A stretch of 60,000 nt of DNA from Owenia fusiformis (lineage: Eukaryota; Annelida; Polychaeta; Sabellida; Oweniidae). The stretch covers positions 27,254,698 through 27,314,697 of the forward strand of contig CAIIXF020000007.1 of assembly GCA_903813345.2 (NCBI GenBank), in the 5' to 3' direction. Below the pieces are notes generated by a model. It was given only the letters and a program-made list of their open reading frames with translations. It did not search any database and was not told the DNA's origin. Position 1 is the first letter of the stretch; each line of letters starts with the position of its first letter. Below, in pieces: positions 10,530-21,008 of this stretch. The position numbers and the translations under genes are program-made.

Positions 10530-11624
10530 TTAATAAACCATTGATCCCTCTAGGTCTCTTCCCTGACTTGAAAAGTCCTCGATTTTGTTTTTATTGCAAA
10601 TAAAACAAAATGTCGATCGTAAACTCCGCTTCAAAGTCGGTGTTCGCAGCGAATATATAATAGGATTAATACATGAGACAAGGTATGCTAAAAAGGATGA
10701 TATACCCATTCCACTTGCAATTTTAGTCTCGTCCAGATAGTTCCTTAAATCGCTTATTCTCGCAAGGCTCAGCAACTGTAGAACCGTCATAAAAGGAACC
10801 CAGCAAAGAACAAAGAGAGTCGACATAATGAATGCAGTTTTCGCAGCTTTTGAAATATTCACAATCTTATTCACTTTTCCACCTTTGACTTCATATTCCG
10901 TATCATTTGAAGCTGTTTGTATTTCATTTATAGCCTTGATATGTCTCTGTGCAATTCTATACATCGCAATGTATATACTTATTATGGCTATCAAAGGTGC
11001 TAGAATCCCAAGAGATATGTATAATAGAATATATGTTTGCGTGTATACGTAATATTCATCGCAAAAAGCGTCTACAATTTCTCCCGGGAACACAGAGATA
11101 CGTATCCCCCCTGGTGTGGGCGAACCCATCACTGGTGCACACCCTAACATAATCGACCACACCCAAACTGTTGTTATGACAATGGCTCTTCGAGGATATG
11201 TCACTATCTCGTTATATTGGAACGGTTTTACGATGGAGATGAGCCTGTCGGCAGCAACAAGAAGAACGCTATATATTACTGCTAACAATAGAACTGATGG
11301 CCAGGCTGACGCTAATACACATAGTGGAATACTAGTATTTGAGCCCATCGTTAACTCTCTCCTGAATGCAGCCAGTGGCAAAGCTAATATCCCATTCTGG
11401 AAATCAACAATCACCAGATTTAGTATGAAGACACTAACGTGCTTCCTTACGTTAGGTTTAAGTACGTAGAAGCAAATGATCATCCCATTTGTAAAGCTAA
11501 TGAGAACGCCCAACGTCAAAATGCTTGCAGTTATTATGAAGCTTTTCTCATTTGACTCAGCTGTCACGTTTTCAGTTGTGTTTTCTGTGGTTACAGTTAC
11601 GACTGTATTAGTATTGGTGTCCAT
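10530..11624 (-). CDS. Class A (rhodopsin-like) G-protein-coupled receptor, single exon
   Basis: 364 residues, ATG to TAA, with seven hydrophobic segments in the class A pattern. Visible marks: N-glycosylation sites near the N-terminus (N15, N19), Asn in TM1 (N46), Asp in TM2 (LVIVDF, D74), Cys102/Cys188 for the TM3-ECL2 disulfide, DRL at 126-128 in place of DRY, Trp in TM4, CWVP at 274-277 in TM6, NPIIY at 320-324 in TM7, and a Cys-containing tail (FCFICN) that could be palmitoylated. The third intracellular loop is short to medium, about 40 residues. The length is normal for an amine/peptide-type receptor, but no ligand can be inferred. No intron interrupts the coding region; 5' UTR exons cannot be excluded. 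It would act in the plasma membrane through a heterotrimeric G protein. Confidence 0.93.
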   Translation of the reverse strand: MDTNTNTVVTVTTENTTENVTAESNEKSFIITASILTLGVLISFTNGMIICFYVLKPNVRKHVSVFILNLVIVDFQNGILALPLAAFRRELTMGSNTSIPLCVLASAWPSVLLLAVIYSVLLVAADRLISIVKPFQYNEIVTYPRRAIVITTVWVWSIMLGCAPVMGSPTPGGIRISVFPGEIVDAFCDEYYVYTQTYILLYISLGILAPLIAIISIYIAMYRIAQRHIKAINEIQTASNDTEYEVKGGKVNKIVNISKAAKTAFIMSTLFVLCWVPFMTVLQLLSLARISDLRNYLDETKIASGMGISSFLAYLVSCINPIIYSLRTPTLKRSLRSTFCFICNKNKIEDFSSQGRDLEGSMVY

Positions 11625-11749
11625 TTTGTGCGTTAAAGTTCCTCTTCACTTCGTTCCAAAAGTTTTCACACCAATGGATGCCTTCCACATAATAGTGCTC
11701 CTTTGTCCACTCGTGTTTTTATGGAGTTTAAAAGTTACAAAATGAAATC

Positions 11750-13930
11750 AATCTCGTTATCTGATTTACGTATTGAGTGAGAAATTGATAGAACTTTACT
11801 AACAGCTTATTTACATTATTATTACGTAAACATTTGCATTTAGTAATATAACATAATATTTCTACTCAGTAATTGAAATTGAGTTCTGGTGTAATGTATG
11901 TTTACTTCTGGTCAAGATTCGTGATTACGCGAACGCGGTGTCTTGGAATACACCATATCTTATTTTTCATAATGTCGCATTAATATTCTTTTCTCCGTTT
12001 CAGTTTCATGGTTTTGAATGTCAACTGCTCCATTACTCTCATTAGAAACTGTTTTCGAAATTGGAATGGTGTTTAGTAGTACAACATCTGCATAAGCTTC
12101 ATGAATAGAGCCTGGAACATTTTTTAAACAATTTCTGTGGCTTTAAAAAGTCATCATCCAATCAACAACATATGTTTCAGACCTTGTTGCGCCTATTAAA
12201 TGATACACCTCATGGACTGACACTCATGATTGCTCTCCCAGTTTGAATTTAAGTCTATTACAGGCCCGTAGCCCCTCCCCAAGGCCAAACATTCTTTCCA
12301 AGTAATGCAGTTTTCACTACCCTTTGCATTCGTTTGACTTCACTTCTTAAAAGAGAGCTTCGTCTTCAGTCTTGTAGTTTAAGTAGACTCTGCACGCAGG
12401 GTAAGTTTTCACAATTCTGTGCACTTTTCAAGTGATTTTGCGGCAAAGTTGTCAAATGTGAAACCACTCCATACAAATTATTGAAAAAGCGTGGATGAAC
12501 TTGAACTAAATTAAATTGATTATCATCAATCATATCGTAAATATTGTCTAAAGATTGAATAATGAGGTATAGTACAAAGTATGTTTTCATTTACATTACT
12601 TGATGTCGCTTTATGCAAACTAATATTTGTTCTCGGTCTATATTGTCCTGTGTATCGTTAACGGCACATCTCATCTTTCATAGAAACTGAATAATTTATT
12701 ACTTACTCCTCAGAATGTCTGAAACAATTGTTGCACTCTCAATATAATCTTACTGATTTTACATAACTTTCACTTGTGTATGGCTTTTGTCTTCACCGTC
12801 CATTGTTTTCAGTCCAGTAATCTTCCTAAAGTATACAAATGCTTTATAAACTTAAATCTGGATAGATTAAGATCCAATATCGTATCTTACTTGCTTGTCA
12901 ATCGAAAACAACTAGCAAGGACATTTTGCGTCACTTTTATACTTCGCTATTTTTAGGTTATTTATATTAAAATCATTTCTAGTTTGGTGAATGACGTATG
13001 TGACGCATTCTGATACTCATCGCATCTTTCTGCCTTCAACAAGAAATATAGTGAAGCTAATATAAGGCCATGATTGCTCTTCATGTATCTGACGTGGAAA
13101 CCGTATAGGTGTGCGACTTGTCACTTGAAGTTCCAAAGGAAACGTTGCCATGGCAGCGGTTTCGTGACAGAAAAGTAATTATTAGTGTCTTCCGTTAGAG
13201 ACATAGAAATGATAGCGATATTGCCTAATGTTAGATTCGACATACCGGGCTGGTCTATAAGATAATAATTAATTCATCCATTTTCTTTTATATCATATGT
13301 ATTTCTTTTATATCATATATTTTTTAACTGGGGCTCTTTTGTGCTTATTTATATAGCGAATTTACCGCTTTATGGACGTTTTTGGTCATTTAAAAAGGCT
13401 CTAATCTAAATTTTTAACGCAAAGATGCACTGAATGAAATCATGCAGTCCATGGGTAAGATAGGTATTAGTCAAACATCAATTGATCCATCCCTTCTCAA
13501 AAGGTTTGCCACGCACAAACAACTTCGGAAGTCACGTTGCCACTGATGATTTGCACAAAACGAAAATTAGATTCCAAAGATATTCATTCTGCATACAATT
13601 GACTAAACTGAGGAACAATAAAACAATAAGTGAAATTGTCCCAATACAAAAAATAACCTTTAATGTCACGGCCATTTACAAAGTAGGAGGGAAATTAGCG
13701 CAACAGATTTCGGACAGTCATTTGGCTATTTTTCTGAGGATTTAAACAGGTGCGTATGTTAGATCAATGCATTACCTCCAGGAAAAGCACTTCTAGAGAT
13801 GATAAAATAATTTCGACTTTGAGACAGGGTAGATTCAAACAACCCACCCACATGTTTTTTTCTGAAATGTTTTCCTGATCTTCAACCCCTTCCACTCCGG
13901 TTTTTATATTTTTTCTTGCATGAATATATT
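11750..13930. other. Upstream of the single-exon GPCR; no gene recognised
   Basis: AT-rich. 12305-12410 matches 27111-27195 in inverse orientation (AAGACGAAGCTCTCTTTTAAGA, partial), a dispersed ~90-bp repeat. The plus frame 13482-13745 has no domain. Confidence 0.5.
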
Positions 13931-13931
13931 G

Positions 13932-14139
13932 CGTTTTGACACACAGTTGACCCCTTTCAAGGAATAAGTGATTCCTTTAAGATAAAGTGGAAAACAATAT
14001 TTCCCATGTTATCTTCCCATAGGGAAAACTCATGCAACCCATTGCTTTCAGCTAATTTTGGTCACCCATAATGGATATCTTTAAAACCCCTGTAGGAATT
14101 ACTTATTCCTTAGAAGTTGTTCACTTTGTGTCAAAACAC
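13932..14139. repeat. Small fold-back, ~50-bp arms
   Basis: GTTTTGACACACAGTTGACC ... AAGGAATAAGTGATTCCT pairs with its inverse at 14090-14139. Confidence 0.65.
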
Positions 14140-14320
14140 AACATGAATGATGAACAACACAAAATGAATGTGTAGTGCAATAGAGAGAATAGGACGGTTC
14201 AAAATTCATGACTGTCTTCGTTTGTGTTGTGCACAAAGGCGCCATCTTTACAACTATAATATTTGCCTTTTACATAAAAGCATTCTGAGTTAAGCTTCTT
14301 TTATATCAGCCCGAAACCTA

Positions 14321-15400
14321 CAGGGTGTCCCAGAACTCATGAGAATTTTTTGAGGGAGGTATAAGGCATGGGTGATAATTCTTCAAATTTGGTACACTTA
14401 TTAAACACACTTTGGGGAATAACTGACATGAATTTCAAGCACATATCATTTATATTACCGAATTTATTGTCATTTGAATTCTACAGTGTCACAAACCCCG
14501 GAGTTGTCGGGAAAGTACAACAGTTTATGTCACATTTTGTCAATTTTATACAAATTCTCAACTATAAAACCAACGTTTTTTGTATAAGCTTAGTTGAACA
14601 TTTTTCTCATATCGATGATGCACTTTGATAAAACGATATATAAATTTTGATAGAGACCCAATACATCAACGGATTGTATATTTGGTTTGCTGAAAGATCA
14701 ACACATGTTCCCGAGGGACTGAAAGAAATGTCCCTATTTGCTAATATGATCTTGCATATTGACAATGCACCAGTGAATAAGTCACAACATGCATGTCAGT
14801 AGTGCATCCAATTTACTTTCTATTGAGACTTTACAGTATATAGTAGCTCCATATACTTGCCAGATTTTGCTCTACTAGACTTTTCATTTCTTGAGGGACC
14901 TTAAACAAAGATTAGTGGGCCATGTCACTGAAACGGAAGAAGAATTGAGTCATGTTGTTTCAGAGGACCCTACAGAAATGGCTATAGAACATTTGGGAAT
15001 GTGTATCAAAGGTAGCTGAAAAGACATCAACTGCAGATAATATGCTATAACCCCGGTGCTAAAATAACTCTGTAGAGATATGTTAGCTGAATGTGTATGA
15101 TCCTTTTAACTAATGTGCTGAAATGCTGAAATAATTCAATGAAAACAATGCTATTATAGTCGAGAAGTTGTGTAAATATTATCAAAATGTGACGTAAATT
15201 GTTGTATTTCTCTGACTACTCCGGGGTTTGTGGCAATGTAGAATTCAAATGTCAATAAATTCGGAAATATAAAAGATATGTGCCTGAAATTCATGTCAGT
15301 AATTCCTCAATGTTTGTTTATTAAGTGCACTTAATTTGAAGAAAAATCATGCATGCCTTATATCTCCCTCAAAAAATCTCATGAATTCTGGGACACCCTG
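14321..15400 (+). mobile_element. Long-TIR mariner/Tc1-type element, degenerate
   Basis: TA/CAGGGTGTCCCAGAACTCAT at the left, the inverse at the right, then TA. The inverted termini run roughly 270 bp (14321-14590 and 15130-15400) at high similarity, unusually long for the superfamily. The middle holds a decayed transposase (14746-15010). Confidence 0.85.
14746..15010 (+). pseudogene. Mariner/Tc1 transposase remnant
   Basis: Frame-broken stretch with MILHIDNAPVNKSQHACQ (the HxDNAPxH catalytic-Asp block), then LPDFALLDFSFL (PDLxPxDFFLF block), then LKQRLVGHVTETEEEL. In-frame stops and shifts separate the blocks, so it is inactive. The N-terminal DNA-binding part is not visible. Confidence 0.7.
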
Positions 15401-15489
15401 TATGTCATGTTAAAATGACTATCTTAGATTTCAAAAGATTGGATATAGAATTATTATTCAGACAAACTTTTAAAACATCAGCATGTTTA

Positions 15490-16090
15490 AGTACATTTTC
15501 GGTGCACAGACATTCCCACATCAGTATGCCTATTTCTGATACATTTACATATGTCAGCATGCGTACTGTATATATTATATGTTCATCTACTACTGTTGAT
15601 CCACAGACATATTACATGTACAGCTACTGTTGATTCACAGACATATTTTATGTACAGCTACTGTTGATTCACAGACATATTTTATGTACAGCTACTGTTG
15701 ATTCACAGACATATTTTACGTACAGCTACTACTGTGCACAGACATTTAGACATCAGTATGCCTGTGTACATTTCTGAATCACAAACATTTGCACATGTCA
15801 GCATGTGTATATATTTTGTGTTCAGCTACAACTGTTGATGCACAGACATTTGCAAATCAGTATGCCTATGTTCATTTCTGGATTACAAACATTTGCACAT
15901 GTCAGCATGTGTATATATTTTGTGTTCAGCTACTACTGTTGATGTACAGATACAACAAATCAGTATGCCAATGTATATTTCTGATCACTTACAAACATTT
16001 ACACATGACGTCAGCATTGTCTCATATGTAAATATTCAATTTTGAACTACTATTGTCGATGCAGAGACATTTACATATCATCATGCCATA
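15490..16090. repeat. Degenerate ~104-bp tandem array with a 34-bp sub-array
   Basis: Units share CATTTGCACATGTCAGCATG, TTCAGCTACTACTGTTGATG and CAGACATTTGCAAATCAGTA. At 15600-15720 a shorter 34-bp unit (CAGCTACTGTTGATTCACAG + ACATATTTTATGTA) is amplified about four times. Confidence 0.8.
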
Positions 16091-16531
16091 GCTACGTACA
16101 TGTTTTATAGTCTACTTCTTGACATTGATACATTCATTTTATGTGCATATTCACTTGTTTGTTTGTTTTTTTGTTGTTTTTTTATTACTTTTTTATTCAT
16201 AGAAAACATCTTGTTTGTTTGTTTGATATAATAAAACGATGGGGAAATGTGTCTTTTGAGTGTTTAGCAAAGAAACAGTAACCATCTACTGTTGATGTGC
16301 AAAAAATTACATTTTAGCATGCTATGCCATATTTTATGTTCTGCTTCTCGTCATTGATATATTCACTTTATGTGCATGTTCATTTGACTGTAACATACCA
16401 TTGAGAAACATGTCTTCTGAGTCTTAAACAAAGAAACCGCAACCATCCATTTTGTGTATTATTTCTGATTAATATTTGACAGATATAAACATTTTAAATG
16501 TTACTAAGAATGACCACTTTTCCACCCACTA

Positions 16532-16576
16532 CAGGGTGTGCAAAAAACTAAAATATGAACGTTTTGTCATACCCTG
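16532..16576. repeat. 45-bp tip-to-tip remnant of a CAGGGTG element
   Basis: CAGGGTGTGCAAAAAAC meets its inverse (GTTTTGTCATACCCTG) after only about 12 bp. It looks like an internally deleted TIR element. Confidence 0.55.
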
Positions 16577-16628
16577 TTGTCATGGGTTCGGAGTGTTGGG
16601 TCTCAAGTCTCTAATAAAATATTGAAGG

Positions 16629-17380
16629 GGAGAACACCATATACAGACGGTGCTTGCAGAAAACGGTCGGTGAGAATATCATGCACACGAGGTGCGGTCA
16701 TTTTTGAATTTGAATACGTGATATTTTATATAAGCCGGTTTGGGTATTCGGTTATATTCGTAGATGTAAGGATGATAACTAGTAAAAAGGAAACAGTTAA
16801 TAGGATGCATAATAACAAGCATTGCATCTCTATTCAACGCATATATTTTGGAATTGCCGCTTTTATAACCTTTCCAGCCTTTAGTCAGTATCGGTACTCA
16901 AGATACGCAATATATACAAATTATTTTTACATCTTGAATCATGTTATATAGTTTTTGTATGAATTTATAAAAAACGGAAAATGTTGTATATGTGCTACCC
17001 CTAAACACTTGATGCAGATAAGCATATTGATGACATATTGATTATTTGATTATATCGTGATATTTTGTTGATATATCGCCTGTAGATATCACTGATGTTA
17101 ATTTTGATCACGGTAAAGGGTTTCACCAAACAAATCCTCGCACTGTTAAAACGGCCAAAACTGAAAGGTTAGGTATGTGGCTATTATGTTGATATAGCAT
17201 AAAGTACAAAACTATTTACACAATTTTCTTTTCATCAGGCACTATTTACACATTATATTAACATAACTAAATACCCAACACGGCTTAGTTTAAAATTCAA
17301 AAGTGACAGTTTACTCCGCACCACGCACGCACATATCCGAACCGACCGTTTTCTGCAAGGACTGTCTGCATAGGGTGGAG
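16629..17380. repeat. Fold-back element with ~120-bp arms
   Basis: Left arm (16629-16770) and right arm (about 17255-17380) are inverse copies sharing CTTGCAGAAAACGGTCGGT, GGTGCGG and TTTTGAATTT. The spacer of about 490 bp is AT-rich with no coding signal. It abuts the 3' end of the atypical GPCR. Confidence 0.7.
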
Positions 17381-17403
17381 AAAAAAGATATTATGATACA
17401 TTT

Positions 17404-18277
17404 CTAATTTCTACAAGTGAAAATGCTTTTAAATGCATTTCTGTAGTCGTCACTAGTAGTGGCGTAAACAATGATATTCGTCAAGGAGTTCAAAAGATAA
17501 AATATGGCGGCAGTAGGTATGATATTTGCTGGAAAGTTATCGTTAAAGATCTGGATTGGTACAACTACAAAAAATGGAATATAGCATACTAGAAAAAGAA
17601 TTAGCATAATACTGATCTTTTTAATTAGTAATGAAACCCGTTTGATCCAAGCCTTATATAATTTATTTTCGTTTTGTTTAGCCTTAGCAGCTTCGCTCCT
17701 AATCTTATTCTTCTTTATACTACTGAACAGGTCGGTCACCCGTAAGGCTTGATTCATCTTGGATGATGTTTTTCTTTGAGCTCTCTCCTCTACTGACAGG
17801 CTGGTTTCCTTTGAGAGAGCGTCGCTCAACGATGATCCGTCCATTGTTGGGTCCTCTTCTTTGATGTTACGAGAACATCCAGGTTGAGGTTCAATCATCA
17901 CTGGGTGTCCTTGTGGTTTGTTAACATCAGATTGTGCTGTTGCAACTTTTGTTGATCTACTCATGACGTTGATGACTAAAGGGGTTCGAGTGGGGATCAA
18001 GCCATGTTGTTGTAACTGCGCAAAGTACTTCCTCATCGTTTTGAAGGTGCTCATTTGGAGTACGATCAGGACTATCACATGGATGTAGACTATTATGCTT
18101 ACTATCATAAAAAAGTATGGATTGATCTGACGGTTCCCGAAGTGACATCCCATATCTTGGTATTCACGGGGCTGGATGAAGATAAACAGTGAGAACAGGC
18201 CCCAGCATAGCCACGTCATCAAAATCAACCTTCGGGCAAAACTATTCGTAAAGACTTTGGTTGTGATCATAGTATAC
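17404..18277 (-). CDS. Atypical GPCR exon 2: ICL2, TM4-TM7 and C-tail
   Basis: Begins with the last base of the split Arg codon (AG/G), reads YTMITTKVF, and continues to a TAG after TCRN. It contains TM4 (LILMTWLCWGLF), TM5, a long charged third loop, TM6 with CYIPF, and TM7 with NIIVY. The C-tail is short. Confidence 0.88.
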
Positions 18278-20952
18278 CTGAAAAGAAAGTTCTTATATCA
18301 AGGGGTTTCCGCATACAAACACAGTCTAGAAAACAGCAACTCGACGGAGTAACGTAGCGAATCCCATCGAACAAATATCCGAAAAAATTTATTCTTGAAC
18401 AGAGCTACTTTGACCCTTGATATCAGCCTGAGACTAACATAAAATTTTATGATGGTCTCAGATATCAGCATATATAGAGGATATCCTATGATTTTTGAGG
18501 GATACCATTTTTATCCATGAGTGGATATCGCCCATCTCCACGAATGAGCACAGCGAATAAGTGGAGATCGGCGATATCCAAGAGTGGATAAAAATGATAG
18601 CCCGAGAAAATCATAGGATATCATATTTATCCGATGGCAGCTATTTCTATATGGACTTAAAATAATTTGAACTAAAAGTTGTTGTTTTCTAGATCTTTTC
18701 TAATTTTTTCATTCTATTGTCAGTGAAATTATTTTTACAAAATGATTGCATCAAACACTTTTTTTGAGCACATACATGGAACTTTATATTGTTGCAGATC
18801 AAACAGACAAGTGGTTTTTGGCGCCAAGTTCAACACAAATGGACAAATCGTATCCGATACTATTTTTAAGACGTCATATGAGTCGGATACGATTTTTAAG
18901 ACGTCATATGAGTCGGATACGATTTTAGCGGCGCATACCAAAATTATCTTGTGTCGTTATCCCCAAATATATTTAGTATCCATCGGATAAAATATTTTAT
19001 CACTTAATTTCCGACGATTCTGATGATGACTTTAACTATGGAATAAAAAGAACATCCTATGATTTACTCGTGATATAATTTCAATCCACTCATGGATATT
19101 GATATCTGCACTCTCTCGCTACGCTCGCTCGTGCAGATATCATATCCATTCGTGGATAAAAATCATATCACTCATAAATCATAGGATATCCTCTATTTAT
19201 CCAAATCCATGATATTTATGTTTTCAAAAATCTGATTCCGTTTACGTAATAACCACTAATACTCCACTCGATTACGCTGGTTACCAAAACTGGTTACCAA
19301 ATGGCGGCCATTTTGTTTATATTAGTGGTATTCTTGGGCTCTTTTCTCTTGGGCAATAGCATATACAATTTGAACCAAATCTGTCCAAATGTTGAGGTCT
19401 TTTACAAAAAATGAAATTCAGCTGTCATAGTTTTTATGGTTCATTTATTGAAATCATATATATATAATACATTAACAGGGCCTAGGCGAAAGCATTATTG
19501 GCCCTGTGAATGACATCTTGATCAGAGTCCCTTTGCCCCTAAGCATCCCCATGTAAAATTTGAACCTAATCCGTCTAATGGTATTTGAGTTATCAAAGAT
19601 AACGTTTTTACAAAAGATGGCAGCCATTTTGAAATTCAGCCGCCATCTTGAAAATTCCTGTTACGTAAGCATAACCTCAAAAAGCGGTTAAGATATTTTA
19701 ACCCGATTCCGTTTACGTATTAATCACTGATACTACAGTCGATAACGCTGGTTACCGAAACTGGTCGTTATCAAATCGACGATTCTGTTGTCTTCTGAAC
19801 TATTTGTTGGCAAATATGTACATTTTCTTAAACGTTTGTGATAAAAATGCCTTGGGAATTCTGCCTACAACTCATGAAATAAGGGAAAAAGAAAATCGCA
19901 CCTTCGAGGTTCCGACATTTTGTTACCGAAACGGATCGAATCGTAATCGAGTAGAGTACCAGTGAATAATAGTGACAGACAGATAGTATGACAGACAATG
20001 ACAATGGAGTCAGCCGATGTGAAACCACGATGTGTAATTGTTATGTTTGTATGTTTTGGTAATTTTGCATTATACCATTATATTATATGGTATTTATGAC
20101 GTTGGCTTTCTTATAAAAGCTAAGCAAGAATCAAATTGTTAACTTGGGAAACATTTTATAAATATGTATATCAAACTCTAATTAGATAATTAACTAAATG
20201 AGATAAGTAAACTGTACATCCAGAGTTCACGAGAAGAGGTTCGAATATTTTGTCTAATTTCCATTTCTCAACAAAACCTTCCGAACTCACATACGTTCGG
20301 ACCGGTAAACATTTGAGTTTTGTTTATACCTCTTATTTCGGCTCTGTCCATCTCAAAATTTAGTAAGAAGCAGTTTCCGCACTAAAACCTCGGAACCTCG
20401 TGCGTCTTCTCGAGTTACACAAGCTGTAAGTATCTTATTTTCGGCGCTTAGAATTTTCACAAATAAATGGTGTTTTGATGTTTTCTTGTTTTGTAATAAG
20501 ATAGGGAGGCGGAATATTGTCACAATTTACCTGATAGCTATGAACATTTCGGTCCATAGCAGAAGTATCCCAGTCATGGTACAGCCACCAGCGGTGATGA
20601 GCACAAGAAGGAATACCAAACACCCATTGCTGCTGATTAGATCTCCTCTAAACTCTAGTATACATTTCAGTAATGTCAAAGACCCAAAGGCTATATCAGT
20701 CAGAGCAAGATGGGCTTTAAAATAGTTTGACACAGTGTTTCTTAAGTTTGGTGTTTTCCAAATTGCAAATATTATGAGTGAATTAGCGAGTATAATAATA
20801 ATACACACAACAGACTGGATAATGTATATTCCAGGTTGAAGTTTTGCTGGTTGTTGTTCCTCAGACTGGTTCGTCCCTACATTGGTACAATTTGTCAAAT
20901 TGTATGTAGACCTACATTCCTCAGTGACGTTCATTGTATTATTGTGTTCCAT
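17404..20952 (-). CDS. Atypical class A-like G-protein-coupled receptor (two exons)
   Basis: Exons 20952-20531 and 18277-17404 join across a phase-2 intron (donor GTAAAT, acceptor TTTTCAG) to give 431 residues. I chose the ATG at 20952 (MEHNNTMN), ahead of five N-glycosylation sequons. An in-frame ATG at 21021 lies partly inside a transposon terminus and is less likely. Seven hydrophobic segments are visible. Conserved: Asn57 (TM1), Asp86 (TM2), Cys111/Cys184 for the disulfide, Trp in TM4. Altered: the DRY position reads EMF (135-137), the TM6 CWxP reads CYIP (372-375), and NPxxY reads NIIVY (408-412). The third intracellular loop is about 140 residues and rich in Ser, Lys and Glu. The frame is clean, so it looks maintained rather than decayed. 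Ligand and coupling are unknown. Confidence 0.88.
18475..18632. repeat. CG-apex hairpin, family B, copy 1
   Basis: GGATATCCTATGATTTTTGA pairs with its inverse at about 18610-18625; inner stems GGATATCGCC/GGCGATATCC and CTCCAC/GTGGAG close on an apex with AATGAGCACAGCGAA. Lies in the GPCR intron. Confidence 0.75.
18863..18922. repeat. 30-bp tandem duplication
   Basis: Two copies of TTTTAAGACGTCATATGAGT + CGGATACGAT, with a partial flanking copy. Lies in the GPCR intron, between the two family-B hairpins. Confidence 0.8.
19052..19195. repeat. CG-apex hairpin, family B, copy 2
   Basis: ATCCTATGATTTACTCGTGA pairs with the inverse near 19165-19185; the inner stem GATATCTGCA closes on CTCTCTCGCTACGCTCGCTC. 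Same outer stem as copy 1, different apex. Lies in the GPCR intron. Confidence 0.75.
19229..19963. repeat. Degenerate relative of the 26.4-kb fold-back element
   Basis: 19763-19962 matches the inverse-arm sequence of the 26367-26916 hairpin (ATTCTGTTGTCTTCTGAACT ... AATCGAGTAGAGTACCAGTG). A 72-bp direct repeat starting GATTCCGTTTACGTA occurs at 19229 and 19709. The left arm is mostly lost or replaced by GGCGGCCATTTTG-type repeat. Confidence 0.65.
19964..20530. other. Remainder of the GPCR intron, no feature seen
   Basis: AT-rich sequence between the repeat and exon 1. No exon, repeat or RNA gene was recognised. Confidence 0.5.
20531..20952 (-). CDS. Atypical GPCR exon 1: glycosylated N-terminus and TM1-TM3
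   Basis: 140 codons plus 2 nt. Ends at TEMFIAI inside the TM3/ICL2 junction, a common intron position in class A receptors. The donor is CTATCAG/GTAAAT. Confidence 0.87.
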
Positions 20953-21008
20953 TCTTGGTACCGGACTAATTGATTTTAGCACATCACATCTATATACATG
21001 TATATACA

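Noticed and set aside
11116-11745. Plus-strand frames opposite the single-exon GPCR
   Set aside because: Antisense shadows of the receptor coding region.
14368-14628. 86-codon plus-strand frame
   Set aside because: Entirely inside the left inverted terminus of the mariner/Tc1-type fossil; the mirrored right end is not open in the same way.
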